Shown here piece by piece: positions 1 through 11,121 of a DNA stretch of 64,000 nt; the first letter of the stretch is position 1, and the number at the start of each line of letters is the position of its first letter. The position numbers and the translations under genes were made by a program. The stretch lies in NCBI RefSeq assembly GCF_964656455.1, contig NC_135716.1, forward strand, positions 76,794,484 through 76,858,483. Direction: 5' to 3'. The notes beneath the pieces are model-generated. The model did not search any database and was not told the DNA's origin. It saw only the letters and a program-made list of their open reading frames with translations. The DNA comes from Halichoerus grypus. Taxonomy: Eukaryota > Chordata > Mammalia > Carnivora > Phocidae.

Positions 1-342
1 CCTCAAAAGGAAAAATGACTTTTTATAATATTTTCCCATCCCATTTTTTTTAAATTTAAGATTTGTTTTATACCCTGGAAGATGTAACTACATTAGAAGA
101 TATAAACTATCGAGTGACATTGTGAAACCATACCCTCACTTTCATAACTTAACTATATCCTTAGGTTCTAAGTCACACAGCTGTGCACACTTCCTTAACT
201 CTCCTCACCACTGTGTTACAACTGGACATTTATTGCTTGTTGTTGGAATAAAGCTGATTGTTTAGAGGACAGAGTCGGGAAGGTCTGCTGAGATATTAAT
301 AGCCACTACCATTATGTGACAAGTGGACTTACTACAGGTTAC

Positions 343-569
343 TTTTTTTTTTTTTAAGATTTTTTTGCTTTATTTGAGAGAAAGTGGATGTTGGGGGGAT
401 AGGGAGGGGCGGGGGAGAAGAGGGAGTAGGAGAGGGAGAGAGAGAATCCTAAGCAGGCTCCCCACTGAGTGTGGAGCCCATGTGGGGCTCGATCCCACAA
501 CCCTGAGATCATGATCTGATCTGAAGTCAAGAGTTGGATACTTAACCAACTGAGCCACCCAGGCGCCCC
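343..569 (-). mobile_element. Can-SINE, minus orientation
   Basis: This is the reverse complement of a full Can-SINE: the poly-T start, CT-rich tail complement, and the tRNA-related head ending CACCCAGGCGCCCC. It is flanked by a target-site duplication ACTACAGGTTAC (331-342) / ACTACAGGTCAC (570-581), so both insertion ends are fixed. Confidence 0.95.
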
Positions 570-941
570 ACTACAGGTCACCTTTAAAATCCAGCTTACC
601 AACTAAATATTAATTCTGTTCATGACCGTTTTCTGAGAGCACAATACGTGACATAAAATAAGACAGACTTGGGCAAACTTTTCAGAAAAAGAGAAAAGAT
701 AATGAAGCTTATATAGGCCACACTTTACAGTGAAGCTTACAAAATAGGAAAATCCGGTTCATTGTTCTCATTGTGCTTTTTCAGTATTTTCTTTTCCTGT
801 GTTAAATATTTCATAATTTATCAAATTTTGGCAAACCACATAGCCTTCTTTTTCTATGTAGCATTACATATCTATTATTTTTTAGATTTCATATAATCTT
901 CATATAGAATAACTTTGAATTCGCTTAAAAATACATTCATG

Positions 942-1131
942 GAGCGCCTGGGTGGCACAGTTGGTTAAGCGACTGACTCTTGGTTTCAGCTCAGGTCATG
1001 ATCTCAGGGTCATGAGATCAGGCCCCACATCTGGCTCCATGCTCAGCAGGGAATCAGCTTGGGATTCTCTCTCTCCCTCTGCCTCTGCCTCTGCCCCTCC
1101 CCCCACTGAAATAAATAAATAAATCTTAAAA
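942..1131 (+). mobile_element. Can-SINE, plus orientation
   Basis: The head GAGCGCCTGGGTGGCACAG, box-B-like GGTCATGATCTCAGGGTC, CT-rich tract and ATAAATAAATAAATCTTAAA tail are all present. The flanks AAAAATACATTCATG (927-941) and AAAAACATATTCATG (1132-1146) form a slightly decayed target-site duplication. Confidence 0.93.
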
Positions 1132-2315
1132 AAAAACATATTCATGTAGCAAACATTTATTAACAGCCATTCTTTAGAAATATTTCTTTTCACTTTGCCA
1201 AGTGTCCTAATGTTTGAATTGAAAATGATTATTTCGTACATGAATTGCAACCAAATTTCTGTGGGAAAAAATATTCTAAGTGGCTGATTGTGACAATTTT
1301 TAACATTATTTGAAAATTGTATCTCCAAAAATACAACAAAATTGCAAAAGAATGAATGGTTGCTTAGAACAACAAAATCATCTCATCATGTACTACAGCA
1401 AACAAGTTTTGTTCAGTGTTGTCATTATCATTTTGGTGCAATTTAAATAAAACAGATGACATTAAAGAAAGGAAGCACAGCTGAAGAATACAGAGATTAA
1501 GGAAAAGATGTAAACCCCGCTGCAATACAATACACCGCCCACAGAGAGCACATCTGAATATATTTATAGTGGTTCCTTTCAGAGTAGAGATTTTTTTTTA
1601 ATAAAAAATAATGTTTTAAAAGTTAGAGAATAAATTAGAAATGTCCCCACGCCCAAATGGTATGCAATATACCTGTTTATTTTTATTATTTTGGGCTTGT
1701 ATTATTTGGGGTCATGTTATTTTGGGTTTGTATTAATTTGAGTCATTCTGTAAAGACCAGACTACAGTACATAAAAAACAGGAAGAACTAGATTCTGCTT
1801 TATTATTCATGGAATTTTGACTAATTTGGAACAATTCTTAATTGTAATGTATATGTACCATTTTGCGCTTACAGAAAACAAAGTAACCACTCCTAAAAAA
1901 AGGCATTGTATGAATGCAGAATAGTAACATTTTAACAAAATTAATTATATGATAGTATCAGCAATAGCAATTTGAATTTTGATTTAAAGACCAAAAACAC
2001 AAAACATAATTACATTATCTGAGGGCCTTGGCTTTCATGTTCATAAATATTACGTGTTATTTCTACAAAGAGACTGCAGATTATAACGTAATTAGTAGGC
2101 AAAGACCTAGTAAGTGGTGAATACAAAACTTTAATTTTTGAAAGAAGTAACATGTGTTAAAAAAAGAAGTAATATGTATTTCACACATTGGTATAATTTC
2201 TATCCTTACAGCTTATCTGGATGTCCTCTAAATGCACAAGCCATCAAAAAGGGCAAGGTCTCAGAAGAACTAATGACCATCAAGCTCAAAGCAACAGGCG
2301 GTAAGATCACAGGGC

Positions 2316-2482
2316 AGCTGCCTTCAGCTCAGGTCATGATCCTGGGGTCCTGGGATCGAGCCCCACATCAGGCTCCTTGCTCAGTGGGGAGACTGCTTCT
2401 CCCCTGCCTGCCATTCCCCCTGCTTGTGCTTGCTGTCTCTCTCTCTCGCTCTCTCTGTGTCAAATAAATAAATAATATCTTT

Positions 2483-2513
<31 letters not shown>

Positions 2514-2516
2514 CAA
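2316..2516 (+). mobile_element. 5'-truncated Can-SINE
   Basis: The copy starts inside the SINE body (CTGCCTTCAGCTCAGGTCATG) and lacks the first 30 or so bases of the head. The tail is ATAAATAAATAATATC followed by an unusual run of CAAAA repeats. A perfect 13-bp target-site duplication AAGATCACAGGGC brackets it (2303-2315, 2517-2529), so it truncated at insertion and was not deleted later. Confidence 0.93.
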
Positions 2517-5389
2517 AAGATCACAGGGCTAGAGGCTGCCATCCCCACCAAGGTCTCAGCCGTAGCTCCCCAAAGCGTTCGCATGCCTAATTATTCTCTA
2601 TATGGGAAGTGCAATTTTAATATACAAGACGGATGCTTTCCTTGAATTTGAACTAAAACTATAACTTCATCTAAAAAACAATTTCTTGGGTTTTTTTCTT
2701 TCCTTTTTCATAAGTATCTCTAACACAGAAAATCAAGCATTGCTATTCGAAGGATTAAGACACACCGGCTGAACTTTTGTCCTTCGGTCCTCAAAATGAC
2801 ACCTTTTGCATGAGCATGTGTGTGTGTTGGGGAGGGGGGTTTCCTGGTGTAAACCTTCTATCAAATTTCAAGAAATACAGTTTTTGGCTTCTGTCTTTGA
2901 CTCCTTAAATTTTGTTCCATCCTGAAAATATTTTTATGATGAATCTGGATGATTTAAATTTATATCTATATTTCCCTAGTGTCAATGCCTTATAGAAGTT
3001 AATAGATGCAGTTTCTGAGCTCTATCTTCGGATCCTCCAATTTTCCTTTGATTCTTGAGTGCTTTTCCTAAGATTTCTCATCAATATCATCTCAGGCACA
3101 TGTTGTTTCCTTAGATCATCATTCTAAAGCGTCTAGAAACAATACCAAAGCATTGTTTTGCTTTGGAGATTGATTTGATGGTGTTTTTGGCACATAACTG
3201 GAATGGAGTAACTGTTTTTACCTTATTTCTTTGAAAGCATTGCCCAATCTTTTTAATTTGCCTATGATTTTTTTTTAAAAAAGAAGATATGCAGTATCTG
3301 AGCGAGGGAAGCACTTTTGAGCTTCCTACTATTTCCCTTCTGAGGCTTTCATCTGTCAGATGCATTATCTAAAGTGGCCCCTTAGGGGTCTGCTCTCCCT
3401 CATGGGGCCACCACTAAGAGGTGAGGGGGGTAAATTTGCCTGTGGAGGAGGAATAAAACCTCGGGAGGTTAGGGACTCTGCTGGACATTCTTTCCAACAT
3501 TTAGATGCTCAGTAAAAGTGCTTACTCCAGATGTTTTCATTGGAAATACTGCCCACTTCTCAACTGCCTTTTAGCACATTTTCTGTGAAACTGGCACAAT
3601 TTAATATTTATTTATTTATTTATATGTCACCTTTCAAGCAATAGTTAAATGATGGGGAGTGCAATGCTACATTTAGAAAAAGCTACTTAGAAGTTAATTC
3701 AAAAAAATGAGACAAAAGGAGATCAAAGATAAGAAAGCAAGGTGGATCAAGCCTGAGGATAATAGCAGGAATGTACCCATTTCCCAGTGGGTAAAAAGGG
3801 ATCTCAGATTTGACTCTCAGCTTTTTAGATGCCAAAGTAAAAGGAGAATATAATCACTATGAGAATCACACTGTCATTGAGTAAATTCAAAGCAAAACTT
3901 TCTCTGGAAGTGAGTGCATGAAGAAAATATTTCCTATGAGTTTTCATCATAAGAACACCAGCAACACCTTTAACAGTAAATATAATAGAAATCACAGACT
4001 GTTCCTAATAAAGATAAGATCAAGACAGTAAGCTGTCGGCACTACAGCAAATTACAGTGAAGCTTTGCAGAGTGCCAGTGAGATGTGGGCCAGGTGCACA
4101 CAGCTCCACTGGGTTGCTCAAACCCCCTAGTAGATGGTTATAGTAACCTGGGAGCAGCTGGACTGCACACACATCCTTTGAAGGGTGCTTTTTAACTTGA
4201 GCATCTTCAGCTGAGCTTTCAAAGGACGTGGAGCAGCAGCAAGATGGCTGGAACTCATTGACAAGTGTCTGAAGTGTATTTATTCTAAATGGGCCAGGAA
4301 ACTGGAAAATTACACGTTTTCATAATCTAAGAAGCTAGGGGCTGATGCTTATCTGAAGCCTGAGAACCTACAATGACTTGTGTGTGAAGAAAAATCCACC
4401 TGAGTTCAAGTCAGTGGTCAGTGGAGGGTCAGGGAGGACCTAAAGTCATTTGAGGTCTTCTCTAACGATGTGCCATCCCCATAGTCCCCTACCTTAAAGC
4501 TTGGACACGGGCATGTTTCCCTGGATTATTTATAAAACAAGTATAACCCCACATTCCCCAGATCCTAAAAAGAAATCAAATTGCAATAAACTATAAAGTG
4601 CACATGACTTTAAACTTCTTGGTGTGCTATATTAAGTTAAAATAGGTACAAATCATTCAGGCAATTGGTTGGATTACATAACATGTACAAACCAGTTAAA
4701 ACATGGAAGGTCAACACCAAAAATGTTTACATTTATTTTAGAAGAATCGATCTTTAGTTCTCCCTCCTTGCCATAATTAAATTGCCATGCTAATTTTTTA
4801 AAGACCATTACTGGTCCTTGATAATAAAATTAGAACATCTGTACATGAGTAAATACTTGCCTTTCTGTTCTTTGTGATATAAATAAAAGTTATAGTGGTT
4901 GACCTATGTATATGTTCTTATATTTAGTAGATCCTTCTAGTTCTTTCCATGTGGCAAAGTACCATGCTGTAAATATTGTGATACATTATTCTTTTCTGGA
5001 TAGAACTCTATTTAAAGCCCCTTATAAGTTGAGCATATCTGCTATATACAAGTATTTACATCCCTTACAAGCTTATACAGAATATAAAGTATTATTATAA
5101 ATTATGTAATCCCTAATTATGTATATTAGGCATAGATTTGTACCAACTAAAGAAAGCATATTCTTTTGCTTTTAAACAGGTACACCCTATAAAGGAACAG
5201 GGCCACTGAAATAGTTCCACTAAAATATTTAGTGGAAAGTTTATACGGTTTCTTTGGTCAACAACACATGGCTAGTCTAACCCAGCACTCTATTTCTACT
5301 CTCTATTCTATTTTGTATATTTTTGTCAAGGAACATCAGTGCAAACATTTAATTGATAATTTCAAAGCAGATTAAATAGCCACGAGTAA

Positions 5390-5560
5390 AGGTAGCATTA
5401 TAATGGTTAAGAGAACATATTCTGGGACCAGAGAGCTTGTGTTTTGAATCCCAGCTCTACTGCTTACTACTTAACCTCTTCATGCCTTGGTTTTCCCATC
5501 CACAAAATGAGGTAAGAAGTGTATCTGCCTCTTGGGATCCTTAAGAGAATCAAATGGGTT
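5390..5560 (+). repeat. MIR SINE, sense
   Basis: The MIR order is recognisable though diverged: GGTTAAGAGAACATATTCTGG, then TTTGAATCCCAGCTCTACTGC, then TTTTCCCATCCACAAAATGAGG. This is an ancient mammalian repeat in the ST18 intron. Confidence 0.8.
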
Positions 5561-5792
5561 CATATTTGCAAGTGTGGTGTGAAATTCAAAATCTGTGGTA
5601 TCTTCTCAGTTCTACTCTGGAGGAGGCTCTTAAAGACTGTGTGGAGAGGAGGTTGACAGATAAATAGATGGACAGAAATAGACAAGGTAATGTATTCATG
5701 GAAAAAAATTACAAAGAGATTGGCTAAAATGCCTACCCTCCCAATAAAATAAAATAAAATATCTCCCCAAATCCCAGAAATCATAACGAAAA

Positions 5793-5868
5793 CGTTAGTT
5801 CACTTATTCATTAATTGCCTGAGAATTTATGGAGTGCCTATTATGTGTTAGATCCTGACACAATGTTT
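5793..5868 (-). repeat. L2 3'-end fragment, antisense
   Basis: The ATTCATTAATTGCCTGAGAAT and GGAGTGCCTATTATGTGTTA motifs match the complement of the conserved L2 3' tail. Confidence 0.55.
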
Positions 5869-6329
5869 CTTTTTTGAGGTCTCATCTCATGATCATACCT
5901 TCCCCATAGGTTTCCAGGTACCTTTTGTTGTTAGGCATCTTCCAGATGGCCCCATCTTGATCAAGAGGCTTGAATGTCTGCACTAACATTGGATGCCAGG
6001 GGAATGTAATACTAACTAGAGCTCAGTACCAAGAACCTGGGCTCTCAGAGTCTTCTCACAAGCATCCATGACTTAACAGCCAAATTTAAACTTTTGATTT
6101 TCCTGCTGGAAGCTTCTGCTTCATCGCCGGAACACCAGTAGTTGTCCAGCTGCTTGAGCAGAAACAGTCTTCCTTGATTCCTCCCTTCACTCATCCCCTT
6201 CCTCCCATTCATCACAAGCACTGCAAATCCCACCAAATCTTTTATGTTGAGTCCACTTCTATTACCCTTACTTCCACTACCATGGGGCAAAGGACCATCA
6301 GATGAGCCAGGACCCCAGTGATAATCTCC

Positions 6330-6790
6330 TCACCTGTCTTCTGGTTTCTGCTCTGTCTCCCTTTCACCCCATTCTCTACCCAGAACTGAGTTATGCTTTT
6401 GAGAAGCCAACCAGATCACATCAACTCCCTGCTTAAAATTCTTCACTGGCTCCCAGTGCACGGAGAATAAACCCAAGCTCTTTGTGAGGTCCCCCATGAC
6501 CTGTTTCCTCTCTCATGAGGGCTTTCTTACAGTCCTGGGAGCAGAATTCCCATTCCTTTCTCATCCCAGGCTTCTGTGCTTTCTACTCCCTCCCCTGAGA
6601 TGCTCATCCCAACCCAATTCCAAGCCTTTCATGTGCCTGACTTTTTACTGAATCAGTAAAGTCTCAGATTAAAAGAGGCTTCCCCAGTGAGGGTTCTCAA
6701 AGCACCCTGCTTGTTTCCTTCATAGCTCTTCATATTTCATCCGTGCTTCCTTGCTTATTGTCTTCCTCACCAGATATTATGTAAGAAAAT
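6330..6790 (+). repeat. L2 LINE fragment, sense
   Basis: The L2 3' half is recognisable: GATCACATCAACTCCCTGCTT followed by CACTGGCTCCCAGTGCACG, then a CCCATGACCTG block and a final TCATAGCTCTTCATATTTCA block. It is heavily decayed, with no open frame. Confidence 0.7.
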
Positions 6791-6879
6791 ACCATCTTCT
6801 GAAGTGGAATTTTATTGCAAAGAGACAAAAAGGAAAAACAATTTGGCAAAGAAATATAGCATTAGAAGTTTTCATTTGC

Positions 6880-7074
6880 AGGGTGCCTGGGTGGCTCAGT
6901 CATTAAGCGTCTGCCTTCTGCTCAGGTCATGATCCCAGAGTCCTGGGATCGAGTCCCACATCGGGCTCCCCGCTCCGCGGGAAGCCTGCTTCTCCCTCTC
7001 CCACTCCCCCTGTGTGTTCCCTCTCTGGCTGTGTCTCCCTGTCAAATAAATAAAATCTTTTTTTTTTTTTAAAA
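6880..7074 (+). mobile_element. Can-SINE, plus orientation
   Basis: This is a full-length copy with the GGTGCCTGGGTGGCTCAGTC head, the CTCCGCGGGAAGCCTGCTTC middle and the CAAATAAATAAAATC tail. A perfect 16-bp target-site duplication AGAAGTTTTCATTTGC occurs at 6864-6879 and 7075-7090. The good preservation suggests a fairly recent insertion. Confidence 0.96.
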
Positions 7075-7639
7075 AGAAGTTTTCATTTGCTCAAACCAGA
7101 AGAATTTCAAGTGTTGATAGCACGCAAAATACGTGTTTAATTGATAATCTATGCTCCCTGGTGTTGTCAAAAACAAGTATTTCAATCCCACTCATCTGAG
7201 AAAAGATCCTGTTCTAGAATAATAACTAGTAAAACTTGGTGCTCAGAATGCAATGCAATTCCCTAGATACAGCCAGCCAATTCAGAATAAATCCCATGTC
7301 CCGGATATTACACAGCCATTAGTGTGGTCCTGAGTAATTGTTTATTGTTTTCTTAGGAGCTGTGTCACACCGTTGACTCATATTCAAATTGATCAAGGTA
7401 CTAAAATACCTGGATCTTAGTTGTTGGTTTGCTTTTCTTCTTTATTGAATCTCAGAGCCCTGTATTAGGTCAATCTCGTGACATAATGTCTTTATTGGTG
7501 CATCCGTAGCCCACTTAATTTAGGTAGTTAGTTACTTATAATAAAGCAGTAAGTACCCACAAAACAGCCACCTGTTTTATCAAGCTTTATGTAAACAGTC
7601 AGGGCTTACATTTTTCTTAACATGTTATTGGTAAGAGTC

Positions 7640-7870
7640 ATCCATGCTCTTTGGCAGGCATGCGGTGTGTTTCCAAGCTGGGCTTTTGTGAATGTGTTGT
7701 GTTCGTCTTGTGCGTGCCTCCTCTTGTGCACCTGCAGCCATTTGTCTCAGGTGTGTACTTAGGGGTGGAATTGCTGGGTCACAGAGCACTGTGAAGTTCA
7801 CCTTCAGGGGACAGTGAACTGTTTTCCATAATAGTAACCACAGGGCAGTGTGAGAGGCTAGAACTCTTTC
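7640..7870 (-). repeat. Old L1 ORF2 3' fragment, antisense
   Basis: The segment GTACTTAGGGGTGGAATTGC then TGGGTCACAGAGCACTGTGA and GAACTGTTTTCCATAATAG is the diverged complement of the C-terminal L1 ORF2 region. It has no coding capacity. Confidence 0.65.
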
Positions 7871-8041
7871 AAACAAATTGTCAATTCCCTCATTCTTGCT
7901 GTCATGAATTCAATCCTATTAAATCCAAATGCAGAAGTTTACATTTATCCCTCCTAATTGTCATCTCTTTGGTTCAGATTCGTTATTTGGGACTGTTAAA
8001 CTCACCTCACGTCCTGCTTCTGTCCTCTTTAATATGAGCTA

Positions 8042-8242
8042 GCAGGGGCGCCTGGGTGGCTCAGTTGTTAAGCGTCTGCCTTCAGCTCAGGTCATGATCC
8101 CAGGGTCCCGGGATGGAGCCCCACATTAGGCTCCCTGCTTGGCGGGAAGCCTGGTTTTCCCTCTCCCACTCCCCATGCTTGTGTTCCTGCTCTCGCTGTC
8201 TCTCTCTCTGTCAAATAAATAAATAAAATCTTTAAAAAAAAT
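8042..8242 (+). mobile_element. Can-SINE, plus orientation
   Basis: This is a full-length SINE with GGGCGCCTGGGTGGCTCAGT, the GGCGGGAAGCCTGG middle and the TCAAATAAATAAATAAAATC tail. The target-site duplication AATATGAGCTA occurs at 8031-8041 and 8243-8253. Confidence 0.95.
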
Positions 8243-8309
8243 AATATGAGCTACCATTCCCAGCTTTAAAAAAATACTTAAAATGCATTCATATTCCTTC
8301 TATAAAATA

Positions 8310-8520
8310 GTGATGGGAAATAACTCCCATTCATTGAGACCCTACTGTACGTTCAGCACTTTATAATTTACTGCATTAATTCTCACAACATAGATTTTAT
8401 GCCTAATTTTATTGAAGAGGAAAATGGGGCACAAAGAAATTAAGTAAGTTGTGCAGGTTCAAGAACAAGAGTCAAGGCCAGCATTTGAACTCCGAAGCCC
8501 ATGTTCCTTCTCCTAGATTG
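8310..8520 (-). repeat. MIR SINE, antisense
   Basis: CATTAATTCTCACAACA, TTGAAGAGGAAAATGGGGC, AATTAAGTAAGTTGTGCAGG and CAGCATTTGAACTCCGAAGC form the complement of a MIR in the correct order. Confidence 0.8.
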
Positions 8521-8699
8521 CATTTCTCCTTATCCAACTCTACATAGGGAACCCAAATTCTGTGTCCCTGGACTCTAAGCCCCCTGCCAGCACCCCAGCT
8601 CTGCCTCCAGTGATGGTTCATAAGGTCCCACACAGTTAATAAACATACAATTAATCAGCATAATTCGTGCCATAACTGTTCTTCAACACTGTGTACGAG

Positions 8700-8950
8700 A
8701 GGGTGCATGGGCTCTGGAATTCATTCCTAGCTTTGCTATTACTCTGGACACAGGCAGGTTATGCAGCTTCTGTCAGTGAAGAGTGTGGCCTCATTTAGCT
8801 TCTCTAGGACTCAGTGTCTTCATATGTGAAAAGGGTATACTGGAACATGCCCCATAGCGTCCAGTGAAGTTTAAATGAGAAATTATCTGCAGACATGTTT
8901 AGCATCATACCTGGAACATAACGGCGCTACATTAAATGGTATTACTTTTC
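8700..8950 (+). repeat. MIR SINE, sense
   Basis: GTGCATGGGCTCTGGAATTC, GACTCAGTGTCTTCATATG and CATACCTGGAACATAACGG follow the MIR order. It ends about 190 bp before the first visible ST18 exon. Confidence 0.8.
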
Positions 8951-9142
8951 TACTCCCTTTTCTTACAAAGGAACTCTTTAACCCACTTTTTTAGACTCTT
9001 GGATATGGATTTGGGTAAAAATTCAACATTTCAAATTAAAGTCTAATTTTCACTTAGCAAACCACAAATTTAAACATAAAATGACTCATATTGTCACTGT
9101 CTCATATTTTCTGTTTGACTCCGATAGTCTGATTTTTTGTAG

Positions 9143-9246
9143 GTTTAGAGAGTGATGAAGAAATTAGGCATTTGGATGAAGAAATAAAGGAACTAAATGA
9201 ATCCAACCTTAAAATTGAAGCAGATATGATGAAACTTCAGACGCAG
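9143..9246 (+). CDS. ST18: ST18 (MYT1 family), antepenultimate coding exon
   Basis: This internal exon of 104 nt encodes 34 residues of an acidic, leucine-rich coiled coil, starting [17 protein letters not shown] and ending KLQTQ. The acceptor TTTTTTGTAG precedes 9143 and the donor CAG|GTAAAA follows 9246. The first two bases (GT) complete a codon split by the upstream intron, and the exon ends on a codon boundary. Heptad-spaced L, I and M residues indicate a dimerisation helix. MYT1-family proteins (MYT1, MYT1L, ST18) are neural and endocrine transcription factors with CCHC-type zinc fingers and a coiled coil near the C-terminus. The fingers are outside the window. I prefer ST18 over its paralogues because of the tail sequence in the last exon and the AT-rich, gene-free downstream DNA. 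MYT1 and MYT1L sit in GC-richer, denser loci. The family is near certain and the paralogue likely. Confidence 0.85.
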
Positions 9247-10009
9247 GTAAAAACAACAATAACACAACAGAAAAGCTATTAGTTATCTTTAAAGTGATTG
9301 CAATCATTAGTAGAAGCAAAACATTAAACTCTTAAACGTTGTGTTAAAAAATAAACTGATACCTTACAATGAATACACTGAGCATGTCTCAATGACATCC
9401 TCACTGTAAAGCTTGGATAGGTAGATCACCCTGGGCCATGATTGATTGGGAACCTGTAGGCAAAGCTACTTATGTTTTTGCCTTGGGTGCATTAAAGGCT
9501 TTAGAAGCAAATAAAGCCAATCATCCTGCGTAAGTAGAGTCCTGCAGAGCACATGGTGCATTAGAAAAATTGTCACAAGAAGGTATGAGATTAGTTAGTT
9601 TTATTCAAAATTCAAATAAACAGAGCAACTTTTCACATTTAATTTTGGAGGTTTTTCTGGATAGATTCTTAATGAAAAATCCAAGCAGTTTCTCAATTCT
9701 GTATTCCCCTATGTAATATGTGCCCCATCCCCTGACTAGATTTACCCAAATGGAAAATAAAAGTTCAGTCTAGGAGTTTGTTTTTTTAAAAAACACTAAT
9801 AATGACTATATTGCAACAAATCAGAAGGAAAAGTGAGACAAAGCCTGGACAGAAGTTTCTTTCCCCCTTCTGTCCTATCCTGAAACTCAGGGTTTTGGGG
9901 CCTCTGGTTACTGATCTCAGAAGTCCTCACTCACAGCAGCTTCAGACAGAACGTTTCAGTCCATCTGAAATGCAGGTTTGGTTTCCTTACCCAGAGCTTA
10001 ATGTCTAGA

Positions 10010-10840
10010 AGGGGGAGACAGATAATAACAAAAAAGAATCATCAGTGACTAATCACACTGGATGGGACAAGGGCACAGGGCTAGATTTCAATATAAAATA
10101 GGATGGCCGGCTGGCCTCAGGAAGGACACATGTTGGCAGAGACTTGAGAAGCTGAGGGAGGCAGTCAAACAGGTATGGGGGCCGAGTGTTTCAAACAGTG
10201 AAAACCACAAGTGCAGGACCCCTAAATCTTGAGAAGGCTCAGAGTTCTGAGAAAGATCAGAGTACGCACGGCTGCAGGCAAGCGAGCAAGTGGGGGGAAT
10301 CACAGGAGATGAGTCCCAGAGGTAACACATGGAGCACCCAGGTCGTTTTTATTCTGAACGAATGTAGAACCATTACGGGGTTTTGAGCCAATGGTTAAAC
10401 CCAATCATATTTGACCTATAATCTGACTTACATTTTAAGAGACTTGTACTGGTAGCTGTGTTGAAGACAGGCCAAGAAGAGATTGCGTGGGGCCAAGCCA
10501 GGTGCAGGGTCACCTATGAGAAGGCAGTCACAGTCCCTTGGGTGGCTGGGCCCAGGGGCCAGCAGCGCAGGTGAGGACAGTGTCCATCTTGGATGTTGTG
10601 AAGGAAGAGCCCAGTGGATTTAAAGTATGAGAGACAGAGAGCCTTCAGAGATACCTCGGAGGCCTGAGTGATGTTCAAGTTGAGGAGGTGAGGACTGCGT
10701 GTGGATCAGGTTTGGGGAAAGTAGCAAAGGCTCACTCTTGAACATGCTGAGCTTGAGATAGCCACCATGTAGCCATGTGGAGATGTGGAATTTGCAACTC
10801 ATGGGAGAAGTCTGGGCTAGAGATGTAAACTTGGGAATGT
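10010..10840 (-). repeat. L2 LINE, antisense, in ST18 intron
   Basis: The stretch from the GAGGCAGTCAAACAGG region to GTAGCCATGTGGAGATGTGG and GTCTGGGCTAGAGATGTAAA is the complement of the L2 reverse-transcriptase-region sequence found in sense at 50.6-51.7 kb. It is old and full of stops. It ends about 140 bp before the penultimate coding exon. Confidence 0.6.
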
Positions 10841-10977
10841 GATTCCAAAACTTAAAACAATGTGGCGGGTTGCAGTTTTATGAGGGGAAGTTGCAGAGTA
10901 CGCACTACTTGGCAGTCAGGTTCAGCGGATGCCTTCAGAATCCAGCTGCTCACATTCCCAGGTTATTTCCATTTCAG

Positions 10978-11121
10978 ATCACATCTATGGAGAGCAACCT
11001 AAAGACCATAGAGGAGGAGAACAGGCTCATAGAGCAGAACAATGAGAGCCTGCTGAAGGAGCTGGCGGGCCTGAGCCAAGCCCTCATCTCCAGCCTTGCC
11101 GACATTCAGCTCCCACAGATG
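10978..11121 (+). CDS. ST18: ST18 (MYT1 family), penultimate coding exon
   Basis: This exon of 144 nt encodes exactly 48 residues in phase 0 at both ends. The acceptor is a pyrimidine-rich TTATTTCCATTTCAG and the donor ATG|GTAAGT is near consensus. The product starts [20 protein letters not shown] and ends LADIQLPQM. It continues the coiled coil of the previous exon and moves into the conserved [19 protein letters not shown] stretch typical of MYT1-family C-termini. The upstream intron is 1731 nt and the downstream intron 2186 nt. An open frame runs from 10870 through the exon to 11271, but the parts outside the splice sites are intronic. The third position is relatively GC-rich compared with the surrounding AT-rich intron, as expected for a conserved exon. 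Confidence 0.87.

Larger units (their letters stand above)
1..9142 (+). other. ST18: Upstream intron(s) of ST18
   Basis: No coding exon is recognisable before 9143. The open frames here overlap repeats or lack splice sites and family matches. Besides the repeats listed separately (Can-SINEs, MIR, L2, an antisense L1 piece), the stretches 1140-2300, 2530-5390 and 7090-7630 appear to be plain AT-rich intron. A small first or internal exon without a recognisable product cannot be excluded. Confidence 0.6.

Noticed and set aside
942..1010. tRNA-like box A/box B in SINE heads (here and in the other Can-SINEs)
   Set aside because: These are tRNA-derived SINE promoters. No cloverleaf with an acceptor stem is complete, so they are not tRNA genes.
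9420..9560. Possible pol-like coding trace in the ST18 intron
   Set aside because: A short stretch looked coding-like, but no LTR, motif or continuous frame supports it.
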